Assembly (NCBI RefSeq): GCF_004000985.1
Contig: NZ_BIMH01000018.1
Coordinates: 30,384-94,383 of the forward strand
From: Paenibacillus validus NBRC 15382
GTDB taxonomy: Bacteria; Bacillota; Bacilli; Paenibacillales; NBRC-103111
Length of the DNA stretch: 64,000 nucleotides
Reading direction: 5' to 3'
Below the pieces are notes generated by a model, which saw only the letters and a list, made by a program, of their open reading frames with translations, was not told the DNA's origin and searched no databases. A program made the translations under genes and the position numbers. Shown one piece after another: positions 52,228 through 60,254 of the stretch (position 1 is its first letter; the number at the start of each line of letters is the position of its first letter).

Positions 52228-53523
52228 ATGAAGTTTCGGATCAATTTGAAGAACTTGACCGTTCAAGTCGTCATTGCCATCATACTCGGTATTCTCCTTG
52301 GACATTTCTTCCCCGCTACGGGCGAAAAATTGAAAGTCCTCGGCGATGTCTTTATCAAAATGATTAAAATGGTTATTGCCCCCATTGTATTTTTCACCGT
52401 TGTGCACGGGATCGCAAACATGGGGGATATGAAGAAAGTCGGTCGCATCGGCGGGAAAGCGCTTTTATATTTCGAAATCGTAACGACGATCGCGCTTGGG
52501 ATCGGTCTTGTCGTCGTCAACCTGATCAAACCGGGGGCCGGGATCGATGCATCCAAGGCAACCGGCGACATCTCCAAGTATGCCAAAGCGGCGGAAGCCA
52601 ATCACGGCATTGTCGACTTTCTTGTTGGCGTCGTACCTGATAATGTCGTCGCCGCCATGGCCGGCGGGGATCTGCTGCCGATCCTGTTCTTTGCGATCCT
52701 GTTCGGTCTGTCTATGACGGCTATGGGCGAGAAAGCCCAGCCGATCATTCAATTGTTCGATAAGCTTTCGCAAGCCTTCTTCGGTGTCGTGAACATGGTC
52801 ATGAAGGTGTCCCCGATTGCCGCCTTCGGCGCCATGTCGTACACGATCGGCAAGTTCGGGATTGGATCTCTTACGTCTCTTGGAAAGCTGATGGGTTCGG
52901 TTTATATCACGATGGCCTTGTTCATTATCGTCGTTCTCGGCTTGATCGCCAGAGCATACGGCTTCAGCATTTTCAAATTTATCGCCTTCATTAAAGAAGA
53001 AATCATGCTGGTGCTCGGCACCTCTTCTTCCGAGTCGGCGCTGCCGCGCATGATGGATAAGCTCGAGAAATACGGCTGTTCCAAATCGGTAGTCGGACTT
53101 GTCGTTCCAACCGGCTACTCGTTCAATCTGGATGGCACCGCCATCTACCTGTCTATGGCAGCCATGTTTGTCGCCCAGGCTTCCGGTGTGGAGATGACCA
53201 TCTGGCAGCAGCTTACGCTGCTTGGCATCCTGATGGTGACCTCTAAAGGCGCTGCAGGCGTTACGGGTTCGGGATTCATCACGCTGGCTGCCACCTTGGC
53301 CGCCTTTCCTTCCATCCCTCTGGCGGGTATGGCATTGCTCCTCGGCGTCGACCGTTTCATGTCGGAAGCGCGCGCCATTACGAATCTGATCGGCAACGGC
53401 GTAGCAACCGTCATCGTCGCCAAATCGGAAAACGAATTCCACCCGGGCGGACATCCCGAATCGGCCGAACAAGCGGCGGAAGGAACAAATTCCATCAAGA
53501 ACAGTGTAGCCAAACCGGTCTAA
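52228..53523 (+). CDS. dctP: C4-dicarboxylate/glutamate:proton symporter
   Basis: A 431-residue member of the DAACS family (GltP/DctA/DctP). Helical hairpin HP1 carries [15 protein letters not shown]; helix 7 has [22 protein letters not shown]2 has [20 protein letters not shown] and helix 8 [22 protein letters not shown]. It imports succinate, fumarate or malate. ATG at 52228 ([10 protein letters not shown]) was chosen over the longer frame because of GTGAGG upstream. The 114-base gap after dctB contains no terminator and probably contains the DctR-controlled promoter. Confidence 0.9.
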   Translation: MKFRINLKNLTVQVVIAIILGILLGHFFPATGEKLKVLGDVFIKMIKMVIAPIVFFTVVHGIANMGDMKKVGRIGGKALLYFEIVTTIALGIGLVVVNLIKPGAGIDASKATGDISKYAKAAEANHGIVDFLVGVVPDNVVAAMAGGDLLPILFFAILFGLSMTAMGEKAQPIIQLFDKLSQAFFGVVNMVMKVSPIAAFGAMSYTIGKFGIGSLTSLGKLMGSVYITMALFIIVVLGLIARAYGFSIFKFIAFIKEEIMLVLGTSSSESALPRMMDKLEKYGCSKSVVGLVVPTGYSFNLDGTAIYLSMAAMFVAQASGVEMTIWQQLTLLGILMVTSKGAAGVTGSGFITLAATLAAFPSIPLAGMALLLGVDRFMSEARAITNLIGNGVATVIVAKSENEFHPGGHPESAEQAAEGTNSIKNSVAKPV

Positions 53524-53541
53524 GCCTTATACAAAATTTTT

Positions 53542-53581
53542 ACGCCAAAGGAGCTAACCATAGGATTAGCTCCTTTGGCGT
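53542..53581. terminator. bidirectional terminator between dctP and the MFS gene
   Basis: A perfect 16-base stem (ACGCCAAAGGAGCTAA with TTAGCTCCTTTGGCGT) with an eight-base loop lies between converging genes. T tracts are weak on both sides. Confidence 0.75.
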
Positions 53582-53625
53582 AATCAGTGAATAAAGCAGC
53601 TTATCCGCGGCTGCCGGAATCGGAG

Positions 53626-54837
53626 CTACCCCAATTCGGCTTTTGGCTGCCTTGCGGCAGCCCTATGGCTGCGAGACACGACTACGCTCAAAGTACCGGC
53701 AATAAGCAGTAATAATCCGGTATAACCGACCAGCCCCGACCACCCGAATCGACTCCATACCAATCCGCCTATCGGACTCATCATACTGGAGCCTGCATAA
53801 TAAAACAGCAGGTATATCGACGAGGCCTGAGCCTTCTGATCTGGCGCGGCCAGCTTTCCGACCCAGCCGCTCGCTACAGAATGGGCGCCGAAAAATCCAA
53901 AGGTGAATAGGGAAACCCCTATGATTTTAAGCAACAGCGGCATGCTTATCGTCACACACGCCCCGGTCAGCATGAGGGCAATGGCTATCGCGATCACCTT
54001 GGAATGAGGCATGCGGTCGGTAAGCTTGCCCATCCAGGCCGAGCTTAACGTACCCATCAAATAGACAACAAATATGGAGCTTACTAACGTCTGGCTTAAT
54101 TCATAAGGAGGAGCCAGCAAGGGAAAGCTGATAAAGTTAAACAGGGAAACAAAAGCACCCATCAGCAGGAAACTGATCGCGTACAGAGCGAGCAGCCTTC
54201 GATCCTTCAGCAGCCGGAATACATGGATGCTCCGCCGTGACTTCACGTTCGAGGTTTGGTATTTGGACTCGGGCAACAGAATCCAGAATAAACCTCCGAA
54301 CGTCAAGCTGATGACCCCAAGCATCCCGATCGCAACATGCCAAGTGAAATAATCGGACAAAGCCCCGACAACCAAACGGCCCGCCATGCCGCCTACACTC
54401 GTCCCGCTTATATAAATACCGATGACGGTCCCCAAGCGGCTTGAATGAAATTCCTCACTGATATAGGCCATTGCTATGGATGGAAAGCCAGCCAATACGA
54501 TACCTTGCAGAGCACGAATCACCAGCAGCGGCTCGAGCCGATGGCACAAAGCCGCCCCGACCGAAAGCAGCCCTGACAGCAGCAAAGCGAAGGTCATCGT
54601 TCTTTTCCGCTTCAGCCGGTCGGAGAAAAGGGAGACGATAAACAGAAAAAATGCGAGAAATCCGGTGCTAACCGACAGCGTCAAGCTCGCGGTGGCCGGC
54701 GATACCCCAAATTCCTTCGTCAGCACCGGAATCAGGGGTTGTGTGCTGTAGAGCTCCGCAAATGTGACAAAACTGCCTAAAAAGAGCGCGATTATGGCGC
54801 TTGCATATTGCCTGCTTCCCGGTTGTATATATTCCAT
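53626..54837 (-). CDS. MFS transporter, YnfM/YgaY-type
   Basis: A 403-residue, 12-helix permease: AELYSTQPLIPVLTKEFGVS in helix 1, SLFSDRLKRKRTM in loop 2-3, ALQGIVLAGFPSIAMAYISE in helix 4, IGIYISGTSVGGMAGRLVVG in helix 5, and SGWVGKLAAPDQKAQASSIY. It belongs to the YnfM group of drug/arabinose-efflux-like exporters; the substrate is unknown. ATG at 54835-54837 was taken because the upstream extension of the frame is Cys/Phe-rich and unlike the family. It is transcribed alone. Confidence 0.83.
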   Translation of the reverse strand: MEYIQPGSRQYASAIIALFLGSFVTFAELYSTQPLIPVLTKEFGVSPATASLTLSVSTGFLAFFLFIVSLFSDRLKRKRTMTFALLLSGLLSVGAALCHRLEPLLVIRALQGIVLAGFPSIAMAYISEEFHSSRLGTVIGIYISGTSVGGMAGRLVVGALSDYFTWHVAIGMLGVISLTFGGLFWILLPESKYQTSNVKSRRSIHVFRLLKDRRLLALYAISFLLMGAFVSLFNFISFPLLAPPYELSQTLVSSIFVVYLMGTLSSAWMGKLTDRMPHSKVIAIAIALMLTGACVTISMPLLLKIIGVSLFTFGFFGAHSVASGWVGKLAAPDQKAQASSIYLLFYYAGSSMMSPIGGLVWSRFGWSGLVGYTGLLLLIAGTLSVVVSRSHRAAARQPKAELG

Positions 54838-54924
54838 GAATCTTGCAGCCTTTCTGTGCAGCCGGATAGGTTTGATAGAGATACCTATATTAAAATACCA
54901 TATTTGGTGACCGAACAAAAACGA

Positions 54925-54985
54925 ACAAAAAAACAAAAGATCGCAAGCACTGAAAACTTCGGGCTTCAGGCTTGGCGATCTTTTT
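54925..54985 (-). terminator. terminator after the dsrE-like gene
   Basis: AAAAGATCGC and GCGATCTTTT form the base of a long hairpin with an inner CAAGC/GCTTG pairing; on the minus strand it is followed by TTTTGTTTTTTTG. Confidence 0.75.
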
Positions 54986-54993
54986 GTAATTTT

Positions 54994-55347
54994 TTACAGA
55001 GTCATGATTTGATAATCATCAGCAATGAACTGCGCAACACTTAGATGTCCGTCCCGTTCCCCTATTGTGGTCAAACCCGACGCTCGCACTTCATCTTTGA
55101 CACCGAATGCATGAGCACATTATTCGCACACCCCTGCGATGAGGCCAAGGTTTTTAACAGCTTTGTACAGCGGGTTGAAGTCACTGGCAGGATCCTCAAA
55201 CTTTTTAACCCATACCGTACCGGCACCATCAAAAAATACCTTCACCTCATGCCCCGCTTCATGCAATTCCTTTGCGTATAAAAGCGAGTGCAGCGCCCGT
55301 CCCAATTCAGCTTCTGAAGCATGTACAATAATCGCGATTTTTTTCAT
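54994..55347 (-). pseudogene. DsrE-family protein interrupted by one in-frame TAA
   Basis: ATG at 55345-55347 follows GGGAGG. The first 75 codons (KKIAIIVHASEAELGRALHS, AGHEVKVFFDGAGTVWV) end at TAA 55120-55122, exactly where DsrE proteins have CEYCA: the sequence is GVCE-stop-CAHAFGVKDEV. Beyond the stop the same frame continues as conserved DsrE C-terminus (LTTIGERDGHLSVAQFIADD) to a second stop at 54994. One substitution (Tyr codon to TAA) therefore truncates a 117-residue protein. DsrE-type proteins take part in sulfur relay. It follows the split crp gene and probably belonged to the same regulon. Confidence 0.75.
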
Positions 55348-55512
55348 CGGTAGTTCCTCCCTTATTATATGTTTGATTGCTCCAATTTTTTCATCCATAG
55401 CAAGTTCCGGTTCGTTATCTATATTCAACGATGGGCAGTTGAACCAGCTCCCATGATACTCGACTCCTTTCTGTAAGATGAGACCATCTTACCCCAATCA
55501 TCCGCTTCCTTC

Positions 55513-55528
55513 TGTAATGTATCTTACA
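55513..55528. promoter_or_regulatory. Crp-type box upstream of the dsrE-like gene
   Basis: TGTAATGTATCTTACA fits TGTNA-N6-TNACA perfectly. It lies 166 bases upstream of the dsrE start. A further inverted repeat GTAAGATG/CATCTTAC is at 55473-55492. The same box type precedes the glutaredoxin-crp operon. Confidence 0.5.
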
Positions 55529-55581
55529 AAAGATAAGTAATGGACTCCCCGAATTCTCAGAACTTCGGATCATCCATTTTC

Positions 55582-56124
55582 TTATTCCTTACAGCCGAAT
55601 TCAAGACACGCTTTAACCTTCCTTTGGTGGATTGAAATGGTTTTCCTTCCGGTTCGAATCATTCCTTCTTTCATAAGTTCATTTAATATAACAGTGACCG
55701 CCTCTCGCGTCGCACCGATCATATTGGCAACTTCTTGATGAGTTAAGGCCAAGTCTATTTTTACCAGTCCTTCATCCTCAACTCCAAACTTCTCCGAAAG
55801 CTTGAGCAGCAAATGGAGAATTCGTTCTCTCACATCTCCAAGAGCCAGCTTTTCCAACATCTCATCTCTATCCCTAAGCATGCTGCTTAATTCCGTTAAG
55901 AATCTCATGGCTAACTGGGGCCTCTTCGCTAAGAAATTCTCAAAATGCTCCTTTAGAACGGAACAAATCAACGTTTCTTCCATGGTTTCAATATAGATTC
56001 CCTTTGTGCCGAACGAGAACGTGTCGATCTCTCCAAACATGTTTCCCTTACCCAGGATTCCAACGGTGAACTGCTTTCCTTCAGCATTGATTTTATATAA
56101 ACGAAGCTTTCCCTCTTTGATAAA
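55582..56124 (-). pseudogene. Crp/Fnr regulator, C-terminal part (gene split by an IS)
   Basis: This frame encodes the second half of the cyclic-nucleotide-type sensor domain (IKEGKLRLYKINAEGK, GILGKGNMFGEI), the dimer helix and a Crp helix-turn-helix (LTHQEVANMIGATREAVTVI then LNELMKEGMIRTGRKTI). The N-terminal half is at 57633-57802. Removing the element and one copy of the 8-base duplication restores one uninterrupted frame of about 234 codons, so the insertion is the only visible defect. An inner ATG at 56038-56040 opens a 152-codon frame, but it lacks half of the sensor domain. Confidence 0.85.
56117..56124. repeat. target-site duplication, left copy
   Basis: TTGATAAA, directly next to the left inverted repeat of the IS element and identical to 57633-57640. 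Eight bases is the usual duplication length of IS1595-family elements. Confidence 0.9.
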
Positions 56125-56174
56125 CGCTCTTTTCGTAAATATTGTTGCTAAAAGATAAGGTTTTAAAAACTTAA

Positions 56175-56507
56175 TTAATGATTTGAATAAATATCAATAT
56201 AGTTTGCGTCATTCCAAGGGAAATCCCTAATTAACACAATTTCGAATCTATTTTCATTTAAGAGTTGTTTTGCTTCGAAAGTAAAGTTGTACCCTAAAGC
56301 AATTTTTTTATTAGTTGTATCCCCAAATTTCTTTAAGGCTTTTTTTACATCTTTTGAAAGAACAACATCTCTATTGTTCTTTAAAAAGAGGATTGCATTA
56401 TATAGTTTTTCTTTATCCTTCGGTTCGGGTAAAAGCTTGCTGTATTGCGGGGGAGCTAGTTTTTTCAACTTTTCGAAATTGACGTTTTGGAAAATTGAAA
56501 TCTTTAT
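56175..56507 (-). CDS. IS passenger gene of unknown function, apparent ATA start
   Basis: I do not recognise this protein. Read from ATA at 56505-56507 (nine bases after GGGAGGTGA) it has 110 residues and begins KISIFQNVNFEKLKKLAPPQ; a TTG at 56468 is the only conventional start and has no ribosome site. It is Lys/Asn-rich, helical in the middle (LYNAILFLKNNRDVVLSKDV, KKALKKFGD) and ends FEIVLIRDFPWNDANYIDIY. No membrane segment, zinc motif or transposase motif is visible. It lies 20 bases downstream of the transposase stop and inside both inverted repeats, so it moves with the element. Possible roles include a transposition cofactor or a cargo gene; neither can be decided from sequence. Confidence 0.6.
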   Translation of the reverse strand: MKISIFQNVNFEKLKKLAPPQYSKLLPEPKDKEKLYNAILFLKNNRDVVLSKDVKKALKKFGDTTNKKIALGYNFTFEAKQLLNENRFEIVLIRDFPWNDANYIDIYSNH

Positions 56508-56527
56508 ATTGTTTCACCTCCCGAAAC

Positions 56528-57553
56528 TTATGCGATTCTAAATTGCTGGATAGTTGTAAAATTAGCTCGCTTACATGTATCCAAAAGCATTTTCTTTTGC
56601 CTGTCGGTGTGCTCTAGTTTTTTATGCAACTCTAAGAATCGGAACCAGAACATGTAGTTGTCGATGTACTTGGTCGCAACTCCTTGGAACCTATCCATCC
56701 ATTGTTTTAAGCGGCTATGGAACGAGTTGACGTGTTGGATGTGGTAAACAGACTTTAACACATGCTTCCCTCGCGGTAGGATTTCGTGTGTCAATCCTTT
56801 CATTTTAGCGAACTTCTTGTAATTTGTCGCACTATCTGTGCAAAGCAAAGAAGAAGGCGATATGTGACCTCCGATGACCTTATCAATTTCTTCGGCTCTG
56901 ATGCGTCCACGACCGCCCATTTGACAAATGATATTACCGTTTCGGTCATGGGCGACCACTATGCTTACTTGCTCTTTGGAGATTCCGCGTTTGCGTTGCT
57001 CTTTCTTTTCGTCCGTAACCTTGCGACCCCGTTTCCGTGCATGGCGGTGAGGAATACCGCCTTTACGCCCCTTCTCGGACTCCAGGAAGTGAGTTTCGTC
57101 GCTTTCAATAATTCCGCTAAGCTGGATGTTGCCGAGGGAACGGAGTGCGTTAAGAATCTTATGCCGCCAGTAAAAAGCGGTCGAAATGTGTATGTTAAGC
57201 CGCTCTACGATTTTGGGAAGCGTATAACCCTCGACCATCAATTCGAAGTATTTGAGCCACAGATTCGGTTTGTGGGTGCCAGCCATCGGCGTTCCAGTCA
57301 AATCGTTGAAGGTTTTATTGCAGTCTTTGCACAAGTAACGCTGGCGACCGCGATACTTGCCGTTCCGCTTTACACTCATGCTTCCGCAGTGAAGACAAGC
57401 TAAACCGCCCGAGAACTTTGCTTCTCGAATATCGCCCAACACTCCGTGAATTTTGGGTGCAGGAAATAGCGTGTCTTTCATCGCATCAAACAAGCGGTGC
57501 TGCTCCTTCTCGGGCAAGTCGGAGAAATATTCATATACTTTCAGCCAATCCAC
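56528..57553 (-). CDS. IS1595-family transposase
   Basis: A 341-residue transposase. An N-terminal zinc ribbon (ACLHCGSMSVKRNG and RYLCKDCNKTFND) is followed by a helix-turn-helix-like region and the ISXO2-like DDE domain: first acidic residue in IIESDETHFLESEKG, second in LLCTDSATNYKKF, third region in HVNSFHSRLKQWM and the YIDNYMFWFRFLE C-terminal motif. GTG at 57551-57553 follows GGGGG at a normal distance. All catalytic regions are intact, so the element may still be active. Confidence 0.92.
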   Translation of the reverse strand: MDWLKVYEYFSDLPEKEQHRLFDAMKDTLFPAPKIHGVLGDIREAKFSGGLACLHCGSMSVKRNGKYRGRQRYLCKDCNKTFNDLTGTPMAGTHKPNLWLKYFELMVEGYTLPKIVERLNIHISTAFYWRHKILNALRSLGNIQLSGIIESDETHFLESEKGRKGGIPHRHARKRGRKVTDEKKEQRKRGISKEQVSIVVAHDRNGNIICQMGGRGRIRAEEIDKVIGGHISPSSLLCTDSATNYKKFAKMKGLTHEILPRGKHVLKSVYHIQHVNSFHSRLKQWMDRFQGVATKYIDNYMFWFRFLELHKKLEHTDRQKKMLLDTCKRANFTTIQQFRIA

Positions 57554-57632
57554 TCAAAAGCCCCCTACGAAATAATTGTTCGAAGTATTATACATTATCT
57601 CCATAAGAGCAACAATATATACGAAAACAGCG

Positions 57633-57640
57633 TTGATAAA
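57633..57640. repeat. target-site duplication, right copy
   Basis: TTGATAAA, identical to 56117-56124 and adjacent to the right inverted repeat. Confidence 0.9.
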
Positions 57641-57802
57641 AAACAGACCGTCACGATAAGTGTCCGGGGTCTGAATTAATGTTCCTTTGGGTAGAGCGTT
57701 AAAATGAGTCATGGGTGCCATTTGGTCAAGCTCCTTCAAATCTTCCTCGGGAAGCGCCTCAAAAATGCTGATTCTAGATAAATACCATAGCTTATCCATC
57801 AT
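57633..57802 (-). pseudogene. Crp/Fnr regulator, N-terminal part (gene split by an IS)
   Basis: From ATG 57802 (or 57799) the frame encodes the first 55 residues of a Crp-type sensor domain (WYLSRISIFEALPEEDLKEL, then FNALPKGTLI) and then runs into the IS at the duplication TTTATCAA (minus strand). It continues into the element for 27 meaningless codons. The rest of the gene is at 55582-56124. The start overlaps the end of the glutaredoxin gene, so both formed an operon. Confidence 0.85.
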
Positions 57803-58028
57803 GTCTTAGCAGTGCCTCCTTTATTTTCTGCGGATCGAACGTATGGAAGGTTTGGGTACCCACAATAATCAACGGCGTAGCAATTCCGCCAAGCCTAAGC
57901 ATTTCATCAAAATTCCCCTTGTTATAGCCCACATCCAGTTGATGATAAGGCATACCCGTTTCTTGAAAAAATTGAATCGCTTTCCGGCATGCAGAGCAGT
58001 GATCGCTTGTATAAATCGTTATTTTCAT
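57792..58028 (-). CDS. glutaredoxin-family protein
   Basis: A 78-residue thioredoxin-fold protein with the redox motif CSACRK (ITIYTSDHCSACRKAIQFFQ), the cis-Pro segment GIATPLIIVG and a C-terminal helix, close to NrdH/Mrx1-like small glutaredoxins. ATG at 58026-58028 follows AGGCGGTGAG. It overlaps the start of the interrupted crp gene and is preceded by a Crp-type box at 58155. A redox or sulfur-related role fits the nearby DsrE and rhodanese genes. Confidence 0.82.
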   Translation of the reverse strand: MKITIYTSDHCSACRKAIQFFQETGMPYHQLDVGYNKGNFDEMLRLGGIATPLIIVGTQTFHTFDPQKIKEALLRHDG

Positions 58029-58154
58029 CGGACTCACCGCCTATACTTACGTATTGTTGAGTTCAGGCGCCCCTCTCTTGATCCAGCTTTCCACACACCT
58101 ATTTTCTAAAATTAAGTGTCTATTTTTACTATAGAACATCACTGAAGGCTGCTC

Positions 58155-58170
58155 TGTAATATGGATTACA
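58155..58170. promoter_or_regulatory. Crp-type box upstream of glutaredoxin-crp
   Basis: TGTAATATGGATTACA is a perfect TGTNA-N6-TNACA palindrome 127 bases upstream of the glutaredoxin start. It is very similar to the box before dsrE (TGTAA/TTACA arms in both), indicating an autoregulated Crp regulon. Confidence 0.55.
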
Positions 58171-58389
58171 AGAACGAAAAGGCCCTAATGTCCTCATTCC
58201 TATTCCCGACGAAGTGAAGTTCAATCGGAAAAAGAAGAAGGGTTGTAGGGCCATTGTGTGCTTCTTGTGCTATTTTTTATTAACATGTGCACAAAGGCTG
58301 GTATTTTATGCAGAGGTAAACAGGGTTATTGACTGACCGTATATGTGATGCTGAAGAAGTTCTGGGAGCGGCGTAACTTCTATCCTAAT

Positions 58390-58554
58390 TTAATGCTTTG
58401 CAACTTTATATAGTATTTGTTGAAGGCTGTCTGTCGGCGCGCTTGGACAGCCGACCCTTTTGATCCTCGCCGTCCACTTCGCGTACAGCGTGACGTCGCT
58501 CGTTCCCATGTTTCCTGTGTTGTCAGGCACTTCGTACCCTCGGAGAGAGTATTG
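58390..58554 (-). pseudogene. remnant of a Listeria-Bacteroides-repeat surface protein
   Basis: Directly after the rhodanese stop the same frame reads RGYEVPDNTGNMGTSDVTLY and AKWTARIKRVG, the end of an InlB B-repeat/Flg_new unit (M.tSdVTLYAkWT), and stops at 58390. No start or complete repeat is present. It is probably the 3' fragment of a deleted surface protein. The remaining 58171-58389 holds no gene. Confidence 0.5.
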
Positions 58555-58959
58555 TTAAGACAATTGCTGTATGCTTCCTTTCCACGAAAGTATACCGCCT
58601 TGTAATTGTGATATCTTCGAATAACCGTTTTTCTTTAAAATGAATGCCGCCTGCTTGCTCCGCATCCCCCCGCGGCAATACAACAAAATCTCTCTGTTCT
58701 TTGGAACTTCGTCTAGGCGTCGTTTTAATTCCGACAAAGGGATATTTACAGCCCCAGGAATAAAGCCTTTACTATATTCTGTTTTTTCTCTAACGTCTAT
58801 AAGCACATGATTAGAGCTGCGTTCAATCTCTTTCTCAAAATCATTTGCATTATAGTTTCTCAAACCTTTCAGCGGCACTAAACGCGTATACATAAAAAAA
58901 CCTATTATAGCTACTGCTGTGATACATAGCACCCAAACTAAACTAAACAATTTGTTCAT
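58555..58959 (-). CDS. membrane-anchored rhodanese-like protein
   Basis: A 134-residue protein with one N-terminal helix (LFSLVWVLCITAVAIIGFFM) and a rhodanese domain: NHVLIDVREKTEYSKGFIPG, AVNIPLSELKRRLDEVPKN and the active-site loop LLYCRGGMRSKQAA. The catalytic Cys in the CRGGMRS loop suggests sulfurtransferase activity at the membrane. ATG at 58957-58959 was chosen although the purine-rich GAAAGGG is unusually close; a GTG nine bases earlier is possible. It belongs thematically with the DsrE and glutaredoxin genes. Confidence 0.82.
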   Translation of the reverse strand: MNKLFSLVWVLCITAVAIIGFFMYTRLVPLKGLRNYNANDFEKEIERSSNHVLIDVREKTEYSKGFIPGAVNIPLSELKRRLDEVPKNREILLYCRGGMRSKQAAFILKKNGYSKISQLQGGILSWKGSIQQLS

Positions 58960-59100
58960 CCCTTTCACGATTAACTGTATGCCGTGTCTACATGTTTTAA
59001 GCTTTGAAGTCGTTAGAGCTTTTGCACTGTCAGCCATTCTACCATCCGGTTTGCCACAAGTTTCCAATCAGCCTCCAACATCATATCGTGCGCCATATTA

Positions 59101-59364
59101 GCGAAAATTTCCGGAACAAACGAGGCAACAACTAAATGGAAGCAGATTGGTTCGTGGTTAAAAGATATTCATGCCCAAATAGATGCGCTTAATGTAGAAG
59201 TTAATGAAAAACAAGATTACTATCGCATGCTGGACAAGCTTCGTGAAGAATTAATGTCGGTGACTATTGATAAGGCTCACATCAGAGCACTATTGTTATT
59301 TCTCGAACAACTTCCGGAATTGCGAGGTAACTGTAAAAGGATCAAAGATTCCTTAAAATTATAA
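59101..59364 (+). pseudogene. C-terminal fragment of an unidentified protein
   Basis: A frame open from before 59062 and without a plausible start encodes a helical, probably coiled-coil sequence (WKQIGSWLKDIHAQIDALNV, LDKLREELMSVTIDKAH, LLLFLEQLPELRGNC) ending at TAA 59362. Composition is protein-like, but I do not recognise the family. It looks like the 3' end of a deleted gene. Confidence 0.35.
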
Positions 59365-59430
59365 TTTAGGGATTGAAGCTTGCCCCGTTAAATAAGGTAT
59401 TAAACTGACTTAGAGTTCAACCTGCTCCGC

Positions 59431-59682
59431 GTGTATGGGTATTACTGTGGAGTACGGAAAAGTTACGACTACTTTAAGATAGACCGCGCTTTAAAAACCT
59501 TTACGGTTAATGTTGATCTCGCCGTCGCAATTGACGGAGTTCGCGGCAAGGGAACACCGCGTTCACACCCTCACGTTCGGCAGCCGAACGTGAACAAGAA
59601 ACGAAACGATGAGACAGTGCTTACGTGGCGAAGGACTGCAGCCATTATCATTGTTCGCGCGGGATCTACAGCAAACAGCTGA
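59431..59682 (+). pseudogene. possible WYL-domain remnant
   Basis: The start of this 83-codon frame (GYYCGVRKSYDYFKIDRALK) resembles the end of WYL-type regulator domains (CxxR..yRyFkIdRi). The remainder is not protein-like. No ribosome binding site is present. The assignment rests on one short motif. Confidence 0.2.
59571..59593. repeat. perfect 23-base palindrome
   Basis: TCACGTTCGGC and GCCGAACGTGA flank a single central A. No T tract follows, so it is not a terminator. Its function is unknown. Confidence 0.6.
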
Positions 59683-59711
59683 CACCTACATCGGTGTCGG
59701 TTGTTTTTTTG
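59679..59711 (+). terminator. terminator-like hairpin
   Basis: GACACC (59681-59686) pairs with GGTGTC (59693-59698), followed by GGTTGTTTTTTT. It follows the decayed frames on the plus strand, suggesting a transcription unit once ended here. Confidence 0.6.
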
Positions 59712-59814
59712 CTTTCACTGGAACGTATTAAGAGAACGTCTACGAAAAATAAAGTCATACGATCTCGTGTGCTATAATAGGTATCACGATCGACTAAAGA
59801 GGAGAGAAAAACCA

Positions 59815-60205
59815 GTGAGACTGAAAACGTTAGTCGTAATCACCCTAGCGATGCTACTGCTGACCTCAATGGGTTTCCAACAGGGAGCGTTAGCGAGCAC
59901 AGAGGGTAAAGCAACGAAGAAGTGGGAACTCAAGAACGCATTGAGCTTCGAGGTGTCCGACGTTCAAATGGTCGGAAACAGCGATGTTGTCTATATAAGC
60001 CGAAGTGAAGGCGGGTATGCCCGAAGCTTAAACCGCGTAAGCACGAGCGGAAAGCTGCATGGGTCGGTGCAATGTGCCGATGCAGCTCGCACCCTCCCTG
60101 ACGAATGGTTACACCCTTGTTCCGCTGCGGGCCGTAGGTGAGTTATTGAACGCGGACGTTCAGTGGGATGCTTCTTCACGAAGCGTAATCATCAATAGTA
60201 AATAA
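59815..60205 (+). pseudogene. secreted copper-amine-oxidase-N-domain protein, internally deleted
   Basis: GTG at 59815 follows GAGGAG; a signal peptide (LVVITLAMLLLTSMGFQQGA) and a short mature segment follow in one frame. From about 60060 the homologous sequence continues in another frame: VPMQLAPSLTNGYTLVPLRA, then VGELLNADVQWDASSRSVII and a stop at 60203-60205. That is the end of a Cu-amine-oxidase N1 (stalk) domain common in Paenibacillus surface proteins. A deletion causing a frameshift best explains the junction near 60060. A TATAAT at 59773-59778 suggests the remnant still has a promoter. Confidence 0.65.
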
Positions 60206-60237
60206 ATGGTCAAGTTCCCCCAAGCCCTAGCGGTTGT

Positions 60238-60254
60238 AGGGGAGTTGAACCCCT
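60238..60254 (-). other. orphan tRNA/tmRNA-type T-arm
   Basis: On the minus strand AGGGG-TTCAACT-CCCCT forms a perfect five-base-pair T stem with a canonical TTCRANY loop. No acceptor stem, CCA or anticodon arm is present next to it, so it is not a complete tRNA. The rest of 60255-60483 is non-coding, apart from a hairpin GGGGACGTGA/TCACGTCCCC at 60421-60445. Confidence 0.4.

Larger units (their letters stand above)
56125..57632 (-). mobile_element. IS1595-type insertion sequence with passenger gene
   Basis: A 1508-base element. Terminal inverted repeats of 25 bases begin CGCT and share 23 positions (56125-56149 and 57608-57632 reversed). It is flanked by 8-base direct repeats and lies inside a crp gene. 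It carries a complete transposase of the DDE/ISXO2-like group and a second, unrelated small gene in the same direction. Its AT content, especially in the passenger gene, is clearly higher than that of the surrounding chromosome. Confidence 0.9.

Noticed and set aside
52465..53472. A 335-codon open frame on the minus strand
   Set aside because: It mirrors dctP; its composition is typical of an antisense frame of a membrane protein gene.
57554..57802. The 82-codon frame next to the IS taken as an independent gene
   Set aside because: Its last 27 codons lie inside the inverted repeat and element; the first 55 are the N-terminus of the split crp gene.
60238..60254. A tRNA gene at the T-arm sequence
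   Set aside because: No acceptor, D or anticodon stems can be formed with the flanking bases, so only a T-arm remnant is reported.
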